DNA from: Chrysaora quinquecirrha
Taxonomy: Eukaryota; Cnidaria; Scyphozoa; Semaeostomeae; Pelagiidae
NCBI GenBank assembly: GCA_014526335.1
Contig: JACTAT010000013.1
Coordinates: 5,453,182 to 5,517,181 of the forward strand
Length of the DNA: 64,000 bases
Direction: 5' to 3'
Made by a program: the position numbers and the translations under genes. Shown piece after piece: positions 33,701 to 47,800 of this stretch. Position 1 is the stretch's first letter. The number at the start of each line of letters is the position of its first letter. Under the pieces are notes generated by a model that worked only from the letters and a program-made list of their open reading frames with translations, was not told the origin of the DNA and searched no databases.

Positions 33701-36700
33701 AGTTAAACGCGGCAAAACCTTTCAGTTGATTTCGGTACTGTCTCCATCGTATTTCTAACATAATTCGAATACGGAAGATTAAGTATCGGAAAGAATAAGT
33801 GAGATCGAAAGTACTTAGAAGAACCCGTGCAACCAAACAGCAATGCTAATCTCACGTCGCATTAAAATCAAAGGACTCATTAAATACTTTAAGACGTCAA
33901 TACAACGAAACTGACGATGTTGTTCTTATCGCTAATCGCACACGGTGTGCCTTTTCCCATGCTTTCCTCGGGCGCAGCTGGAACCAAGACCCTGTTGACA
34001 CAAGAGAAACTGAATCGGCCTGGCCCGGTACACAGAGCCAGTTGTGGCTCTTTTCCAATGTTTATACACGTGAAGAACTGGGTCGGCTCCGATCCGGTTG
34101 AGAAATGTTTTGCTACCGTTTTTCTTTCGTTGACGCATGCGCACTCACTTCGTTCTACAAAGTTGCTTAAGATTTCTCCACTTCATCATAGCAGAATCTT
34201 GTTGCAGTCTTTAGCAGAAAATTCAATTTCTCCTCGAAAGATAGTGTGTTCTGGTTGACTTCATTCACTCACTTTGAGTGCGATTTGTGTCCGTGTTGAT
34301 CCCATCCAAGGCGTTTACGCGTGATCTAGAGCCAAAGATGAGCTGGCTCTACTTCCCAACAGATCCAGAATTAGTTCTGAACAAAGAAATGGTACGGATC
34401 CAGAAGATCTCGTGTATCCGAAAGGCTTTTTCGAAACCAAACTGGCTCCGGATCCCACCAGACCGATTCAGTTTTTCTCGTGCAAACGGAGAAGATGGGT
34501 GTCTTGGAGCGGTCGTGATTTTCAGCTTCAAAGATGAAAACAGGCTTAATTCATTTTGAATTCGTAAGGCAAGCGTTACTCTGACTTCATAACTTCGCAT
34601 AACTTCTCCACTTTGTTTGTTTTGTTCGACCATCGAAATGCAGGGATTATGATTTTAAAACGGTTTTTACGGGTTTTCCTAGTGGGGCATGTTTGCTTCC
34701 AGCCTTTTTGCTGTTGATTCCAGCTTTATAATCTTCTTATAGATGAACCTGAGACGAAGAAAATCCTGTTGAATTCTGTTTTCGTTCCTCAAAAAAGAAA
34801 GATACAGTTGATGATCTAGAACTTTGCTGCAGTGGGTTTTGGAGTGAGAAGCAGTCACAAGGTATCAAATGGCATTCGAAAAATGTTTACATGTTGTTTA
34901 CACACTTCTCTATCAGGATAAATTTTATAAGAATATCGAGGCCCAAAATTATTTTAATTTCAGAATTTTTCAAGCATAATAGCAAGGCTCAAATTTTTAA
35001 GAATTTGATTGTTTTTATTAACCCGAGTTTTGTCAGCAAAGAATAAAAGTAGTGTGACGTTTAGGCTAAGTTTGATTGAATGGAGGGACATCCCACTCCT
35101 CTAAAAAGCGTACGAGATTCCTATTGAAACAAAAGGATTCTTACGTGATCCCCGCAAAAACAATAGAGATTCCACGTCAGGGTGTACCAGATTCCAAGAA
35201 GTGAATCGGCTTTTTCAACGAAAATCTGCCAGGATTGGAATTTCCCAAACTTCAAGATACTAGAATTTTGATGCTGTTGTCATATGAAGTATAAAAACTT
35301 AGTTCCGTGTAAGCACAGACACTTTTGGATCCGATCCCATTGGATCCATCCATCATTCTACAAAGAAAATAATTGAATTGAATTGAATTTTGATACGATC
35401 TCGTGTAAACAGGGCTAAAGCTTAATGAACGTGAATTTACAAAATACACTGTTCTCAATGTTCATATAAATAATATTGATCTTTTTTGAACAGAGAGCAA
35501 TGATGATGGAAGTGAGAAATACCTGGATATTTTACTTTGGCCAAAGATGAACATCAATGTTGTGGACAAAAACTCGAAAATACATCCACCCTCGTTCTCA
35601 ACTCAGCTTGGAATGGATGGGAAATTTCTACTTATCGATGCAAGGTTAGATTATCTTTGTCTTGAATTTTGTTTGTACAGTTAAATTCTTGACTCAGAAC
35701 AGGTATAATGTTCGTGAAGGATAATTATGCTTAGCATAGAGATCATAGGAATCAGTCTTTCCCTTTGCGGTACTGCATGAAGCCTTAGTGTGCGAGCTAA
35801 ATAATAGTGAGATAACACGTACATTATTGCAGCTCCAGGGTGTTATTAAGCCCCCCTTTGGCTCTCTAATATGTTCCTTCAAAAAATACCCTCAAAATTC
35901 TCCATAATTTTATACAGTACGTTCCCCGTTAATGGAGCTGTTAGTCAAGCTTTTCACTCCTTAGCTGTAGAATTTAGTGACGATGAAAATTTTTCAAATG
36001 GTTTATCCATTTAGAAACCTGTTTACGAAGTAAACACACAGACGGTATACGTACGTTTTTGTCTCCCTGTCATTTGGTTTATTTGCACAAAATTTTTATC
36101 CCTTCTTTTCTAGCTGCACTCAAGTTATTGGCTATCTACCATATGAATTACTCAACACCTCATTGTACTTCTATCTGCATGAGAATGACTTAGAGGATGT
36201 TGTTAAGCTGCATAAGGCTTGTAAGTTACTTTCCGTTGAGTTGTGCTTGGGATTTAAATTTTTCTTCATCGTTTAGCCCTTCTTTACTTTTTCTCCCATA
36301 GATGCAGTTAAGTGTATTGATATTGACACGACAAGGAAAAGTTTTTTCATTATTCCCGTTTGGTCTTTGACTTTTGATCTTTGCCCTATTTTGACCGCCC
36401 TATTTTGACTTCTGCCCTTTCAAGCTCTTTTGCCTGACGCCTGGCCTTTAGACCTCGTTCTTTACATTGAGTAGTCTCTTGTTTGACCACTGGCCTACCT
36501 ATTGAGCTTAATTTTTTTGCTTATTTGGAATATCAACATAAATCATCTTCATAAACATTTATTTCTTCTTCTTCCATGTCTACGTTTTCATTTTGCCGTA
36601 TGATGTTTAAGATAAATAAGATCTCTCACTAATTATTTGATTTTTTAGTGATGAGTTCTTCAGATCCTTGCCCTGTGATGGCATTTTTTCGCTTTCGATC

Positions 36701-39700
36701 AAAGAATGATGATTGGCCACTTCTGAAAGCCATCCTGAAAGTCACATTTAACCCAATGACTGAAAAATCCGAATATATTCATTCACATTTTGCACTGGCT
36801 GGGTGAGTTTGAGCTTCAAGTATCAAGTATTGCATTCAAGCATAAAGCCCCGGCCAAACGATTTTTCACTTGATTTTTCGATCGACAAAGAATCGAGTGG
36901 AAAAGTCGACTCGTTTGGCCACCTTGTCGAGCGAGTCGAATGGCGTCGAGTGATGTTGAGTGAAGTTTGATCTCGATCAAACAAGTCGAGTGAAAAAGGT
37001 GTTGTCGATTGAAAATCGAATGGTTTGGCCACCTTATCGAGTGAGTTGAATGTCTTTCTGTGGAAATTGGCAGAGAAGAGCCAACGTGGAGTGAAAAGAT
37101 CGAGTGAAAATTCGAGCGAAAAATCGAATCGTTTTGCCATCCATGCTCAATTTTCTTTCGATTTTGAAATCAAATGTCGAGAGAAAGATCGAGTGAAAAA
37201 TCGGGTCGTTTGGCCCAGGCTATAACACACGTTTGTTATCTTGAAATCGCTAAAGGGACTTCAATACTAGTACTCTTCGGCAGGCTGCTTTAGCAACAGG
37301 ACGTCACCAGTAAAGAAGACGTCACGAGCAGACAAAGGAGCTGGGTCCTATTGATTTTCCCGCGTCTTTGAATTCAACGTTATGACGACACATTGACTGA
37401 TTTTATATTAAAGTGATGTTATAGAAGCTGCGGCATGCGGCAACAATCTCTAACCGAAACCCAAGCCGTAAAGAAACATGTATATATCTTAACTATTAAC
37501 GATATTACCAGGGACAACATTTCAGAATCGAATTTCGGGCGAAATCGAAGAAGGTCTCTGGCTGGGAGTTAGACCTTAGCAGGTCGATATATAGTCATCG
37601 AAACTCTGCATCGCTAAGATCTTATCTTAGCGTTACTTTAAAATCAGCAACAATGCTGTCGTTATACGCGTTCGCTTCCTGTTGCTAAAACGGCCTAATG
37701 CATAATAAACGGGGATGCTTAGTCGCTGATTAATTTGAAGAAAATGTTTCAAACCCTCTGAGCCTTTTCAGGTCCTCGGTTTACTAACAACGATTTCAAG
37801 AAATGGACCAGTGGTTAGCGTGCAGAACTCAGAATGAAAAATGTTGTGACTTCGCGTCACGGTCTTTCCGCCTGTGATTGCAGAGATAAAACCTTTGTCC
37901 AGTTGTTAACACAAATGTGCCTCTCTTTACCCAGGTGTATAAGTGGGTACCCGGTTGGTAGTTATGAGCGCCGTTTTGGCTGCACCTTGCAATATGCTAA
38001 TGCATCCAAACCAGGGGTTAAGTAAAAATCGGTTGAAAAGCCTTAGGCCCTGGCCAAACGATCAAACATTGTTGGTCCAACATTTTGCGTGCGTGAAGCG
38101 GAAAATGTTTTTCAACTTTTTCAAAAACATCACGCGACAAATTTTGCTTATTTTTGCTTGTCAAGCAATGTTTGATCGTTTGGCCGCTTTCCAAAATTGC
38201 TTGTCAAACCGCGACAACTTGTAACATTTCACCACCTAGCAACATTTCTTAGCAACAAGGTGTTCGTGTTTGTGCATTAGCAATAACATCGTTGTTGGAC
38301 AGCAATGTTTTTAGACGTAGCCAAATCGTCAAACATTTGTTGTAACATTGTTTGACCGTTTGGCAAGGGCCTTAGGCTAGAAATAAGACTATAATTACAA
38401 CTACAGGGTGTTATGTTATCGTTGAATATAGTTTAGAATGAATGGGTTAAAAGAGGTTTCCATGGCGTCAATCGATAATCCAAACCGCTCTTTATGTGAT
38501 ATCTGTACATTAACTGATTGTTTTTAAAATTTTTCAGGTTGAGGTTGAGCTCCTTAGATAATTTTTATTCAGAATATCACATGTTAGCCCAAGGGGTGGG
38601 AGGGGTTTCATGAGCTGAATAGTGAGCTTAACTCTTGAAAATCATGTGTGAAATATAAACTATACACAGAAGCGATGAAGAAAGAAGCGATCTTAGTTAC
38701 CTAAATATTGTTTTCTTTTGTTTAAATTAGGCAAACTGAAACTTTGCAGTATAGTAAATTGAAAGCCTCATCTCCTGGAAAGATTTCACGCGGTTTCTCA
38801 GCAGCAAATAGAAGCACAATGAATAGAAGTGAAAGCCAGTCACTGAAGGACAAACAAATGCATATGGTACGAAGAGGTTTTTATATTGTTTTATTTTGAT
38901 TTATTTAAAGGCATTGAGTCATGGTAAATAGTTTGGGTATACCCAAATCGTTAAAGCTGCTGACTGAGCAAGCAGTTTATTGCGATTTGATTGGATAGAT
39001 TTTTAACTGATCACATGGATTTCCATTTTGAGTGAGGTTTTAAAATTTCAAAATGGTGAAGCAATGTGTTTGTGAAACTAAGCGGATATTACATATTCCT
39101 AGCCTTGGAAGGGAAGAAACCCGGGGGGTACTTGGAATTTGTGTACGGGTATGTGCCGCCCATATGGGTTGGTTTCTGGCCCTGTAATTCTCTAAACATG
39201 GGCATGATTTTAACCAAAACCCCATAAAAGTGGGTGGCAAATTGGAGAAAAGTCGAAAGTTTAATTCCGTCAGAAAAGTGGCAAAATCGCGTCAAAGATG
39301 TTCGTAGTATAATATCAAGCAATAATAAGGTCTAGAAAGTCTTATTATTCTCATATTCCACTTATTTTTGCTCATAAAATACGGTCTGTTTCTGCAGAGG
39401 TTTACAATATAAGTGCAAATTTGAGGCAGTTTATCGAAGCTAGAGAAATGCTTATCCACAGCACGCGATACCAACGAAGGTTGGCTATGGCTAAGCGGTA
39501 GGCCGCAGAGGAAGTAAAATTTTATATTCGAACCAGTAACGGCCTAGTAATTTTGCCCGCCAAGATTTGATCAGTTGTGATCACGTGAAAAACATTTTGA
39601 TTATATGAAAACAATTCAATTCAATTCAACAATTACTGACATGCTACACTGGGAGCGTCGTCAAGCTAAAGTGTAATTAATTAATTAACAAAAAGAAAGC

Positions 39701-41749
39701 AAGTTTCAACAGCAGAAAAGCCCAAACACCGGCTAACAGCAAACGAATAACTAAATAATGTTAAGCTAAAATTAACGTATAAGCAAAAATAGAAAGAAAA
39801 CAAGAAGGCCCCAGCGGAGACTGCCTATTTATCATGACTCATTGCCTTTATAACAGGGTTTAATGTTAAATGGTTTAATGGGTTTAATTCCACTGCATTC
39901 TTCATTCGCAGTTCACTTGCGATGTTGTATTTGAATATCACATGATTACATTCGCATTATTCTCATGTAAACGCTTGCAGTACAATCTTACGCCCTTGCA
40001 AAATTATCAAACATTTCTTGTCAAACAATTTGCTTCACAAGCAGTGTTTAATCGTTTGGCAACGTCATCACACGTCAGAACATTAATTAGCAAAAAGAAT
40101 TGCTTCAGATGTCTCTTTAAAGCTTCAAAAATGTGTTCTGCTTGTCACAAGCAGAAATTGTTTGATGTGCAATGTTTTCTAACGTAGCCAACGGGACAAT
40201 AAAGCGAATATCAGATGTTTGACGAATAATGGCTAACATTTTTTGGCCTAACTCTGCAACGTGTGCCTCAATGACTTTGCCAATGAACCTGCTAGCCTAT
40301 AGACCTTTTCGACAAACAGCCGGGATTATGGAAATTTTTCGAAATTTCTAGGTAGATAGTGTAAAATTTTACTATCTAAGCGCTTCTCTCATTGATTTTA
40401 CGAGCGTTCAAAATTTGCGATTTTATAAGGGCCCAGCCCAGTGGGGTTGAAAAGTTTCACCCCAAACCATTTTCCACGGTCAAAGCCTCTATAGAATTGG
40501 GAACTTTGAATGCTCATAGAATCAATATTACAAGCACTAGGACAATGAAACTTTGCACCCAGAATAAGTTTTTGATCCTTTACTGTATATGATTTTAGCA
40601 TCGAAATCCTTAGTATCTTAAAGTTTTGGGAAATGTCCCAGAACTTTAAGCCTTGCGTCGAAAAGGTCTATTGTTTCGTGTAACTTCTCTGGATATTCGA
40701 CGCAAATTTTCTCGTCTCGGTTCAAGTTTATATGAACAATATTTTACTTATCGTTCTAACTACAGAAACTGCCAGAGGATATGAGCAATTTTCGTAAGTT
40801 TGACACGGAAACCTATGGCCTAAATTTAAGCGTCTACTCATTCTGTTACAGTAAATTTGAGTCAGAAATGATCCAAAACTGCAGCATGTCCCGTGTACCA
40901 AAGTAACCAAAGTAACTCAGTGCCCTTGGCTTTTGGTCTGATGGATGTTCCAAAATGTCATTATTTTTATGTTTCCTTTTAGTTTTACCTTAGGCTTTGA
41001 TTCAGCCGTCCCTCTTGTTGACTTCTTTGACAATCCACTCTCTTAAAACATATACTGGACATGGTAAATTATCGCTTGTAATATAACTTGCTAGAACGTG
41101 CTCATTTTGTAGGAAGGGAATGTACCACCCTGGCAAATTGAAAGGAGAAAAGTGAACAGAGTTTCAAACGAAAGTGTCACTGTATCAAAAAATAGCCAAT
41201 TAACTGCAGGTGAGCTGATATATAATTTTTCGATTCTTTGATTGCTTCTCAAAATCAGCTTTCGATAATCTAATATCAAGCACAATCTCTCAATATGGTT
41301 ATGATGATTTTGGAGCTTTCGGGGATGAGATTTGGTGAGAAAGGCCAGGTTGTGACTGAGTCTTTCTCGCAGGCTTTGACTGTTGGTTCAATTCGCAAAA
41401 AGTCTGACTCTCCGTGAAGAGTGGGAAGAGTCGCCAGATTTCTGTAACACCAGGCTTAATGTAAAGGGATTATGAGGTTTGATTACATCGAGAGGAAGTA
41501 AATGGGGTCGCACAGAAGCCTATACCGTGTGAGGGCAGCAAGCCTTTATGTGCCTAACTAAACGACTAGCACACGAAATAACTAAGTATCAAATCATTAA
41601 ATCAACTGACTATATGGAAATTGGCTAATTATCAAACCAACTAAATAAGTAACTAACTATCTATTTAACTAAGTAGCTTATTAATATTCCAACTAACTAA
41701 CGAACCAACCAACTAACAACTAACTGACTAACTAACTAACTAGCTAGCT

Positions 41750-41812
<63 letters not shown>

Positions 41813-44800
41813 ACAACTAACTCTAACTAACTAACTAACTAACTAACTAGCTAACTGGCTAACTAACTAACTAACTAACTAACTAACTCACTAACTCACT
41901 AACTAACTCACTAACTACTTAACTAAATAACTAACTAACTAACTAACTAGCTAACTAACTAACTATTAACAAATTAACAAACTAACTAACTAACTGAACT
42001 GACCAACTAACTAACTAACTAACTAACTAGCTAGCTAGCTAACTAACTAACTACTAAATAACTATTAAACTAACTAACTAGCTATCTAGCTAAGTAACAA
42101 CGTAGATAACCAAGTAACTGAGTGACCGTGTAACTAAATAACGAAATAACTAACTCACTTAATAAAACAACTCATTATATAACTAAGTGATAAACTTGCT
42201 TGGAAATGAAGATAATAAGAGGCAGAACTTCCATCCGAAATGTTTAGGTGTTTTGAAGAACAGTAAACCTCACCCACCCTTGTTTGGGAAATTTGATTTC
42301 ATAATTTGTTCGATTTTGATGAATATTGAAAAGGTCAACAAGATGTTGATATTTTCTTGAGAAATGAAAAATAGAAGTGAAATTATTGATCAACATTTGC
42401 TTTCCACGATATTGCACAGGTTCAAATCGGTGGACACAATTGCAAACAATCTTCTGCAGCTTATTATTCTTCACATTGAATTATACTACTACGGAGATAT
42501 TTTTAAAAAGATTCGAAACTGTTCTGAGAAAATAACCAGGCAAATGATTTAGGAGTCGTTTAATGCCAGACAGCATTTAGAATGGAGTTTAGCTCATTTG
42601 GAATTTCCTCCAACACAAAAGGATTTTCGGCGAATTATTTTCTGAATCATCTACGTGGTAAGTTGATGATAATGGCTGCTCTTTTTCAGGTTGTCGGCTT
42701 TATAAATCTGAAGCTTTTTCTTAAATAGGAGACATGTCGCGCGCGACACATCATCCGGGGTGTTTTCAAGGGTGGCTAAACATGCGAGCAAAATGCTCCC
42801 CAGAGTCGTGGAGACAAGAAATGTTCCTGTTGTCTCCCAGAAACATTTGCATGTCTCTTGTTGGCTCAAAAGGGAGACATCAAGAGGACATGTCAGTTAA
42901 TTGCGATACCGTAACAGCTCTATTTAGGCCCCGGGGGGGCTTATTTCTTTTTTGAAGTTTTTAGGGGGGACTTATTAGAGAGGGGGTCTTATAAGAGGAA
43001 GGGCTTAATAAATTATTTAGCATATTCTGCTTTTTATTGGTCAAGACGAATGTTACAGACATTAGAAAAGAGGTATATAAGAAAGTTTAAACCTAAGATC
43101 ACACGAAATTCGTGGTTACTTACAATAGTATTTATAAGTAGTTATGAGACACAAATTTTGGATAACAAACACGTAACCACTTAATTTCATTTAAGTTTGT
43201 ACGCTTACCCCTGAACTATCGAGTGGCCAATATAAAAAGGGGGACTTTAATGAGAGGGGGGCTTATTTCAAATTTTCACTTGAAAACGGGGGGCTTAATA
43301 GAGAGGGGGGCCTAAGATAGAGAGGGGGCTTAACAGGGCTTTTACGGTATGTCTCTTTGTTTAGCCAGGCCTTTATTAATACACGAAGTGTTTTTAGGCA
43401 GCATGAGGTGGATTTGGGAATAGGATCGTATCTATAGGTGTTCTGGAAAAGAGGCCCCATTCGGATCCGTTGCCGTGTAAACGCACTGTATCATACTTTT
43501 GGATCCGTGTCTTTTTCTCTTTTGCGTAGTTGTCAAGTGAAATAGGGTTTTGTTGTTTTTTATTGTTTTTTTGTTTGTTTTTTTTAATTAGCCTCCATTC
43601 AGTGCCATGCTTTTTGGATCTGCTGCAAGTGTTTACACCAGTGGCGGAAATTCAAAATTCCGACTGGAAAGGCAGAATTTCCGACAGTCAGTGAAAAATG
43701 TTCTATTTTTTGCCGTTGGCTCGAGCCTTCCCCAAACCCCCCATAATTTCCGCCTCTTGTTTACACGGCACCCAACGGGAACGGATCCATATGGATCCGC
43801 ATGTCTAAAGCACCCACAAAGACACGATACCGGGTCTTAGAGACCTCAAGCTGGTGACTCTTCTCACGTTTCTCTTCTTGGTGGCAATAGAACCCATAGA
43901 ACCACCATGGAACCCACAGTCACAGGTCAGCAAGACCTGCCCATAACGGGGCCGTTCTCACCATAAATTCGATTGCATATGGACAATTCCTGGCCTGCTT
44001 TACCGGACAGTTATAAACATTTACGAAACAGCGACTGTTATCGTGAGTTGACAATAACAAGGCATGGAAAAGAGCAAGAGAAAATGAAACTGATAAGAAA
44101 CGAACTCAAATGAAAACCATAACAAATAATGATAAACGAAAATCGGAATTTTAACCATGAGAAAACAAAGCGAAAACGATGACGCTAAGAAATATTAAAC
44201 TGTCAAAACAAATGCAGATGCTATGGCACGGCACATGTTATCTAGCCTGACCAAAAGTTAGAATATCTATAAAAACTGCAAAATATGGCGCGAAGGCTTT
44301 ATTGAGAATGGAGAGTACAAAGATGGTTGGGTTTGGTTTTTTGATTGGCTAACATACATAGTCTTATTGCAACTTTTATAGTGAAAAATGAACTCTGTCC
44401 ATAGAACCTAAAGAATAAATTCACAACGAGGTGGTCGACCATTTCGAAATGTTATATGCGAGAAATTGAAGATTTCGAAATTCCACGGCTTCGTTTAGAA
44501 TACTGCAAAAATCCAAGAATACCAGGATACCAGGGATTAAGTAATGAGATCCCAAAAGAAATAAGAGATTCTGCCTGACTAATTTCCTTCAAACGGAGAC
44601 TGAAGGAATTCCTGAGGTAGCTAGTATGAGCCTAGAGACGGGTGATCAAAACAGGACCCCTTTTGAGAGCAGCTGGTATTGTATTCTTAAAATAAGTTTT
44701 TTTATCACGCTGAAAGGGTATAGGAATAAATTGATATGGATAAAATCAATATACATTGCCTTAGGTGGAAGTGAAATGGTATGTTAAGCGCGAAGCGCCA

Positions 44801-47800
44801 GTCGCTGGAAGCTCAGGAATAGGTTAACTCGATCGAGTTTACTAATCGAGACCTCGACTTCGACCTTCTGTGGCGCTACCGTGCTGGGGCTGGATAAGAC
44901 CACGACGCTACAGAGCCTTCACCCCCACGACCCCTCAGAGCATCTACCGATTAAGGGGGTGACCAGTGCATAATATTATGGCCCCATAATCAGGGTATTA
45001 TAATTTTGTGATAAAACCGCGTTATCCGGGCATTTTCTATATAAATGCAGCCATAAAAAGGGCGAAAATGTTTCCTAGAAATGAATTTTGTCAAAAGTCC
45101 TGACTTCATCTTGAGAGGATACAAAAAGGAGGAATGATGGTGGAAGCATATTGCAACGTTTGATGTTCGTAATGACGAGTGCAATTATCTTGACAGAGCG
45201 CGATTTCTTGTTTCTTATTCACAATGCGCGGCTGACCTCTCAGAATGCCCGAAATGCTACAGGGCTGCCAAATGTAGTTGGAACGCCCCCAAGATTTTTC
45301 CGGTGAATCACTGACATTTTCAGTAGCATATTCACGAGCTTAAGCCCTCCCCTCCCCCTCAATCAATGTTGAGACTATGGATGATTCTCTTAGCAATCGC
45401 GCGAGGCCAGAATTAGCTGGAAATTTTAGTGTTAAACAAAATTGTTTAAGGGGGAGGGGGAGGGGGGAGGGTGAAGCAATAGTAGGCAGTGAAAGAGAAT
45501 TTCAGCACAGGAGCTCGAACACTTTCGGCAGCCATTGTAAGTTCCAGATCGTTATCGACGTATAGACATTATGACCAATAGATGCGCATGAGTCATTTTT
45601 TTATCTAATTTTCAACCATTAAAATCATGTTGTTGTCTGTTCCGTTGTTTGTTTACTGCGCTGCTCCAGCTTGATCTGGGAGCAATGGCAGCGAATAGTC
45701 ACTCGCTTCAGCGATATCTGACATTCCTAACTGAATTCCGGCCTGGTGAGTTATTTGCACAATATATTTTCCAAATGTTTAGTCTGCAAAGTCGTGTAAA
45801 ATTATTCTGATTTCGTCTGTAAGAAGATGCATCGTAAGTACCAAACATGTCCTTCTTTGTTGCATATGTATATTGGAATGTATATTGATACATTCATAAG
45901 ATCCTATTTACGTATACCCGACTCTTTCAACGATGCCATCTCTTTGTGACAGTGCACACATCCTCGAGTCAGAAGCTTTGCAAATGTAGAACATTGGGGA
46001 AATTTTTTGAAAGCGACGTATATTCTACCAGTCTCTATAGCATCTTTTGCGACTGCCCTAAAGCAGGTTGATAATTGACATCCTTGTTTCTCTTCTGCTA
46101 AAAATTTTCGAAACACGCGAACTCCAGTTGAAATTAAAGGAGCATCTGCGAAGGGGAGGAAGAAGAGTAGTTTGGGAGGCTTGGGAATGTATGCGAATTA
46201 TATTCTACACTAGCCCATGCCGATCTCTGATTAACGCCGCCTATTGATCTCCACCTCTTAGTTGCTCCATACGAGGCTCCACATTTAAGTAGTTCACACT
46301 TTTTTATACGGAACTCGAGGCTGAAAATACCAAAAAATTAAAGAGCTTTTGGAACTACTGAGGCTCGAAGGACAAACAAGAAATAACTTAAGATGCTTTT
46401 GCCTCTGTGTTTTACAACTAAATAACCGGATAACACATTTCCCATGGTACATCCTTAAAAGCCTCAACTCAGACCAAAGGTTCCTTATAAAAATAACCGT
46501 GTATTCGTTCTTGTACTCCGCTAATTCGTCCAAGGTTTTCTGTTGTTGTTTCATACCAATGAATTTGTTCCAGAGCGGAATCTTCTTGCATCGATTTTCA
46601 CAGACGTATCAGTGTAATCTTACCTTAATTACCACCGATAAACCAAAAACAACGCTACCCACGTCAGCAAGCATTGGAAGTGGAAATTGAACAATGAATA
46701 GTAAATACCCATAATCAAATAGTAATGGTATTTGATCATTGTAGCCTGCGCGCAGACTCAGACACTTTCAAGACGGTGGCTTGAGAGATTTCCCGCGTTG
46801 ATCGTTTGCGCGGAGGAATTTTCGACCTCAGTGACAGCGAGGGCTTTGAAGACTTCAGTGATGGGACTTTCAACTTTCAGGAAAGAGAAATGGATGTTAA
46901 ATGATGGATGAATGTATTTTGGAATTTCGTCCAAGCATGGAAAGCTTTCGAGAAGATGATTCGAAGAAAATTTAAGCTAAATCCTCTTAGCTAATTAATC
47001 ATATCTTTGCAGTTGGTGATGGGCCTAGTCTAGATATCTAGATTTGATGGTGTACCACTCTTTGAAGAAACTGAGTTGTCTGGCATGGCCTATATCTGCT
47101 ACAGCAATCAGAGGATTGGGATGTCCTCTCACTGTACAAATGATGGCCTCCCGAATATGCCTAATATAAACAATCCGAACACAAGCAGAACTGTCCTGCC
47201 TTTGATTGAGAACTGGATAGATGTAATGTAAGGATGCTGGATTGGATATCTTATTTAAGACAGCCTAATGCCCTGAACTGTATCCCAATCTGTTTCCAAA
47301 ACTAGTATCCATACATATTGAGCACAATACTACTCTGCTCCTACTTTTTATAAATTTCTGAATTTCACATTGCAACCCGTTGTCTCTGCCTCCTCCTTTC
47401 CTATGTTGGATATGGTCTCGAGTGTTTCAACCTACATGACCCACACTAAGAAGTAAATTATATCAAATTTTTGCTGAGCCAAGACTCGGCCTAAAACATT
47501 GTTATTATGTTAAAACCTGATGAAGTTTAACACCACAGAAAGCAGAGTCAGAAAGTCAGACAACATTGTGTGAATGTGATCTTTGTAGGTATTCAATAGT
47601 ATGATAATGATTACAAGAAGCCTTCTGAGCAGTTTATTACTGCAAGTTTCTTCTTCTACATGTGATGCACTTAAAAACATGGTGTTGTATTGCTCACTTA
47701 CTTAGTTTATGGGTGTTGCAAAGGAATCTTTGCAACAATCTGACTTCTATTTTTTGCATTCAAGCATTCTAACACTACTGGTCTTGTTTTTTGGTTTTGT

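Noticed and set aside
33917..34559. Two frames of 93-113 codons in a CLOCK-like intron.
   Set aside because: They lie over GATCC-rich dispersed repeat sequence and show no domain or splice structure.
45692..45752. ATGGCAGCGAATAG frame with donor CCTG|GTGAGT on the + strand.
   Set aside because: Looks like a possible first exon, but no downstream partner exon or promoter could be identified.
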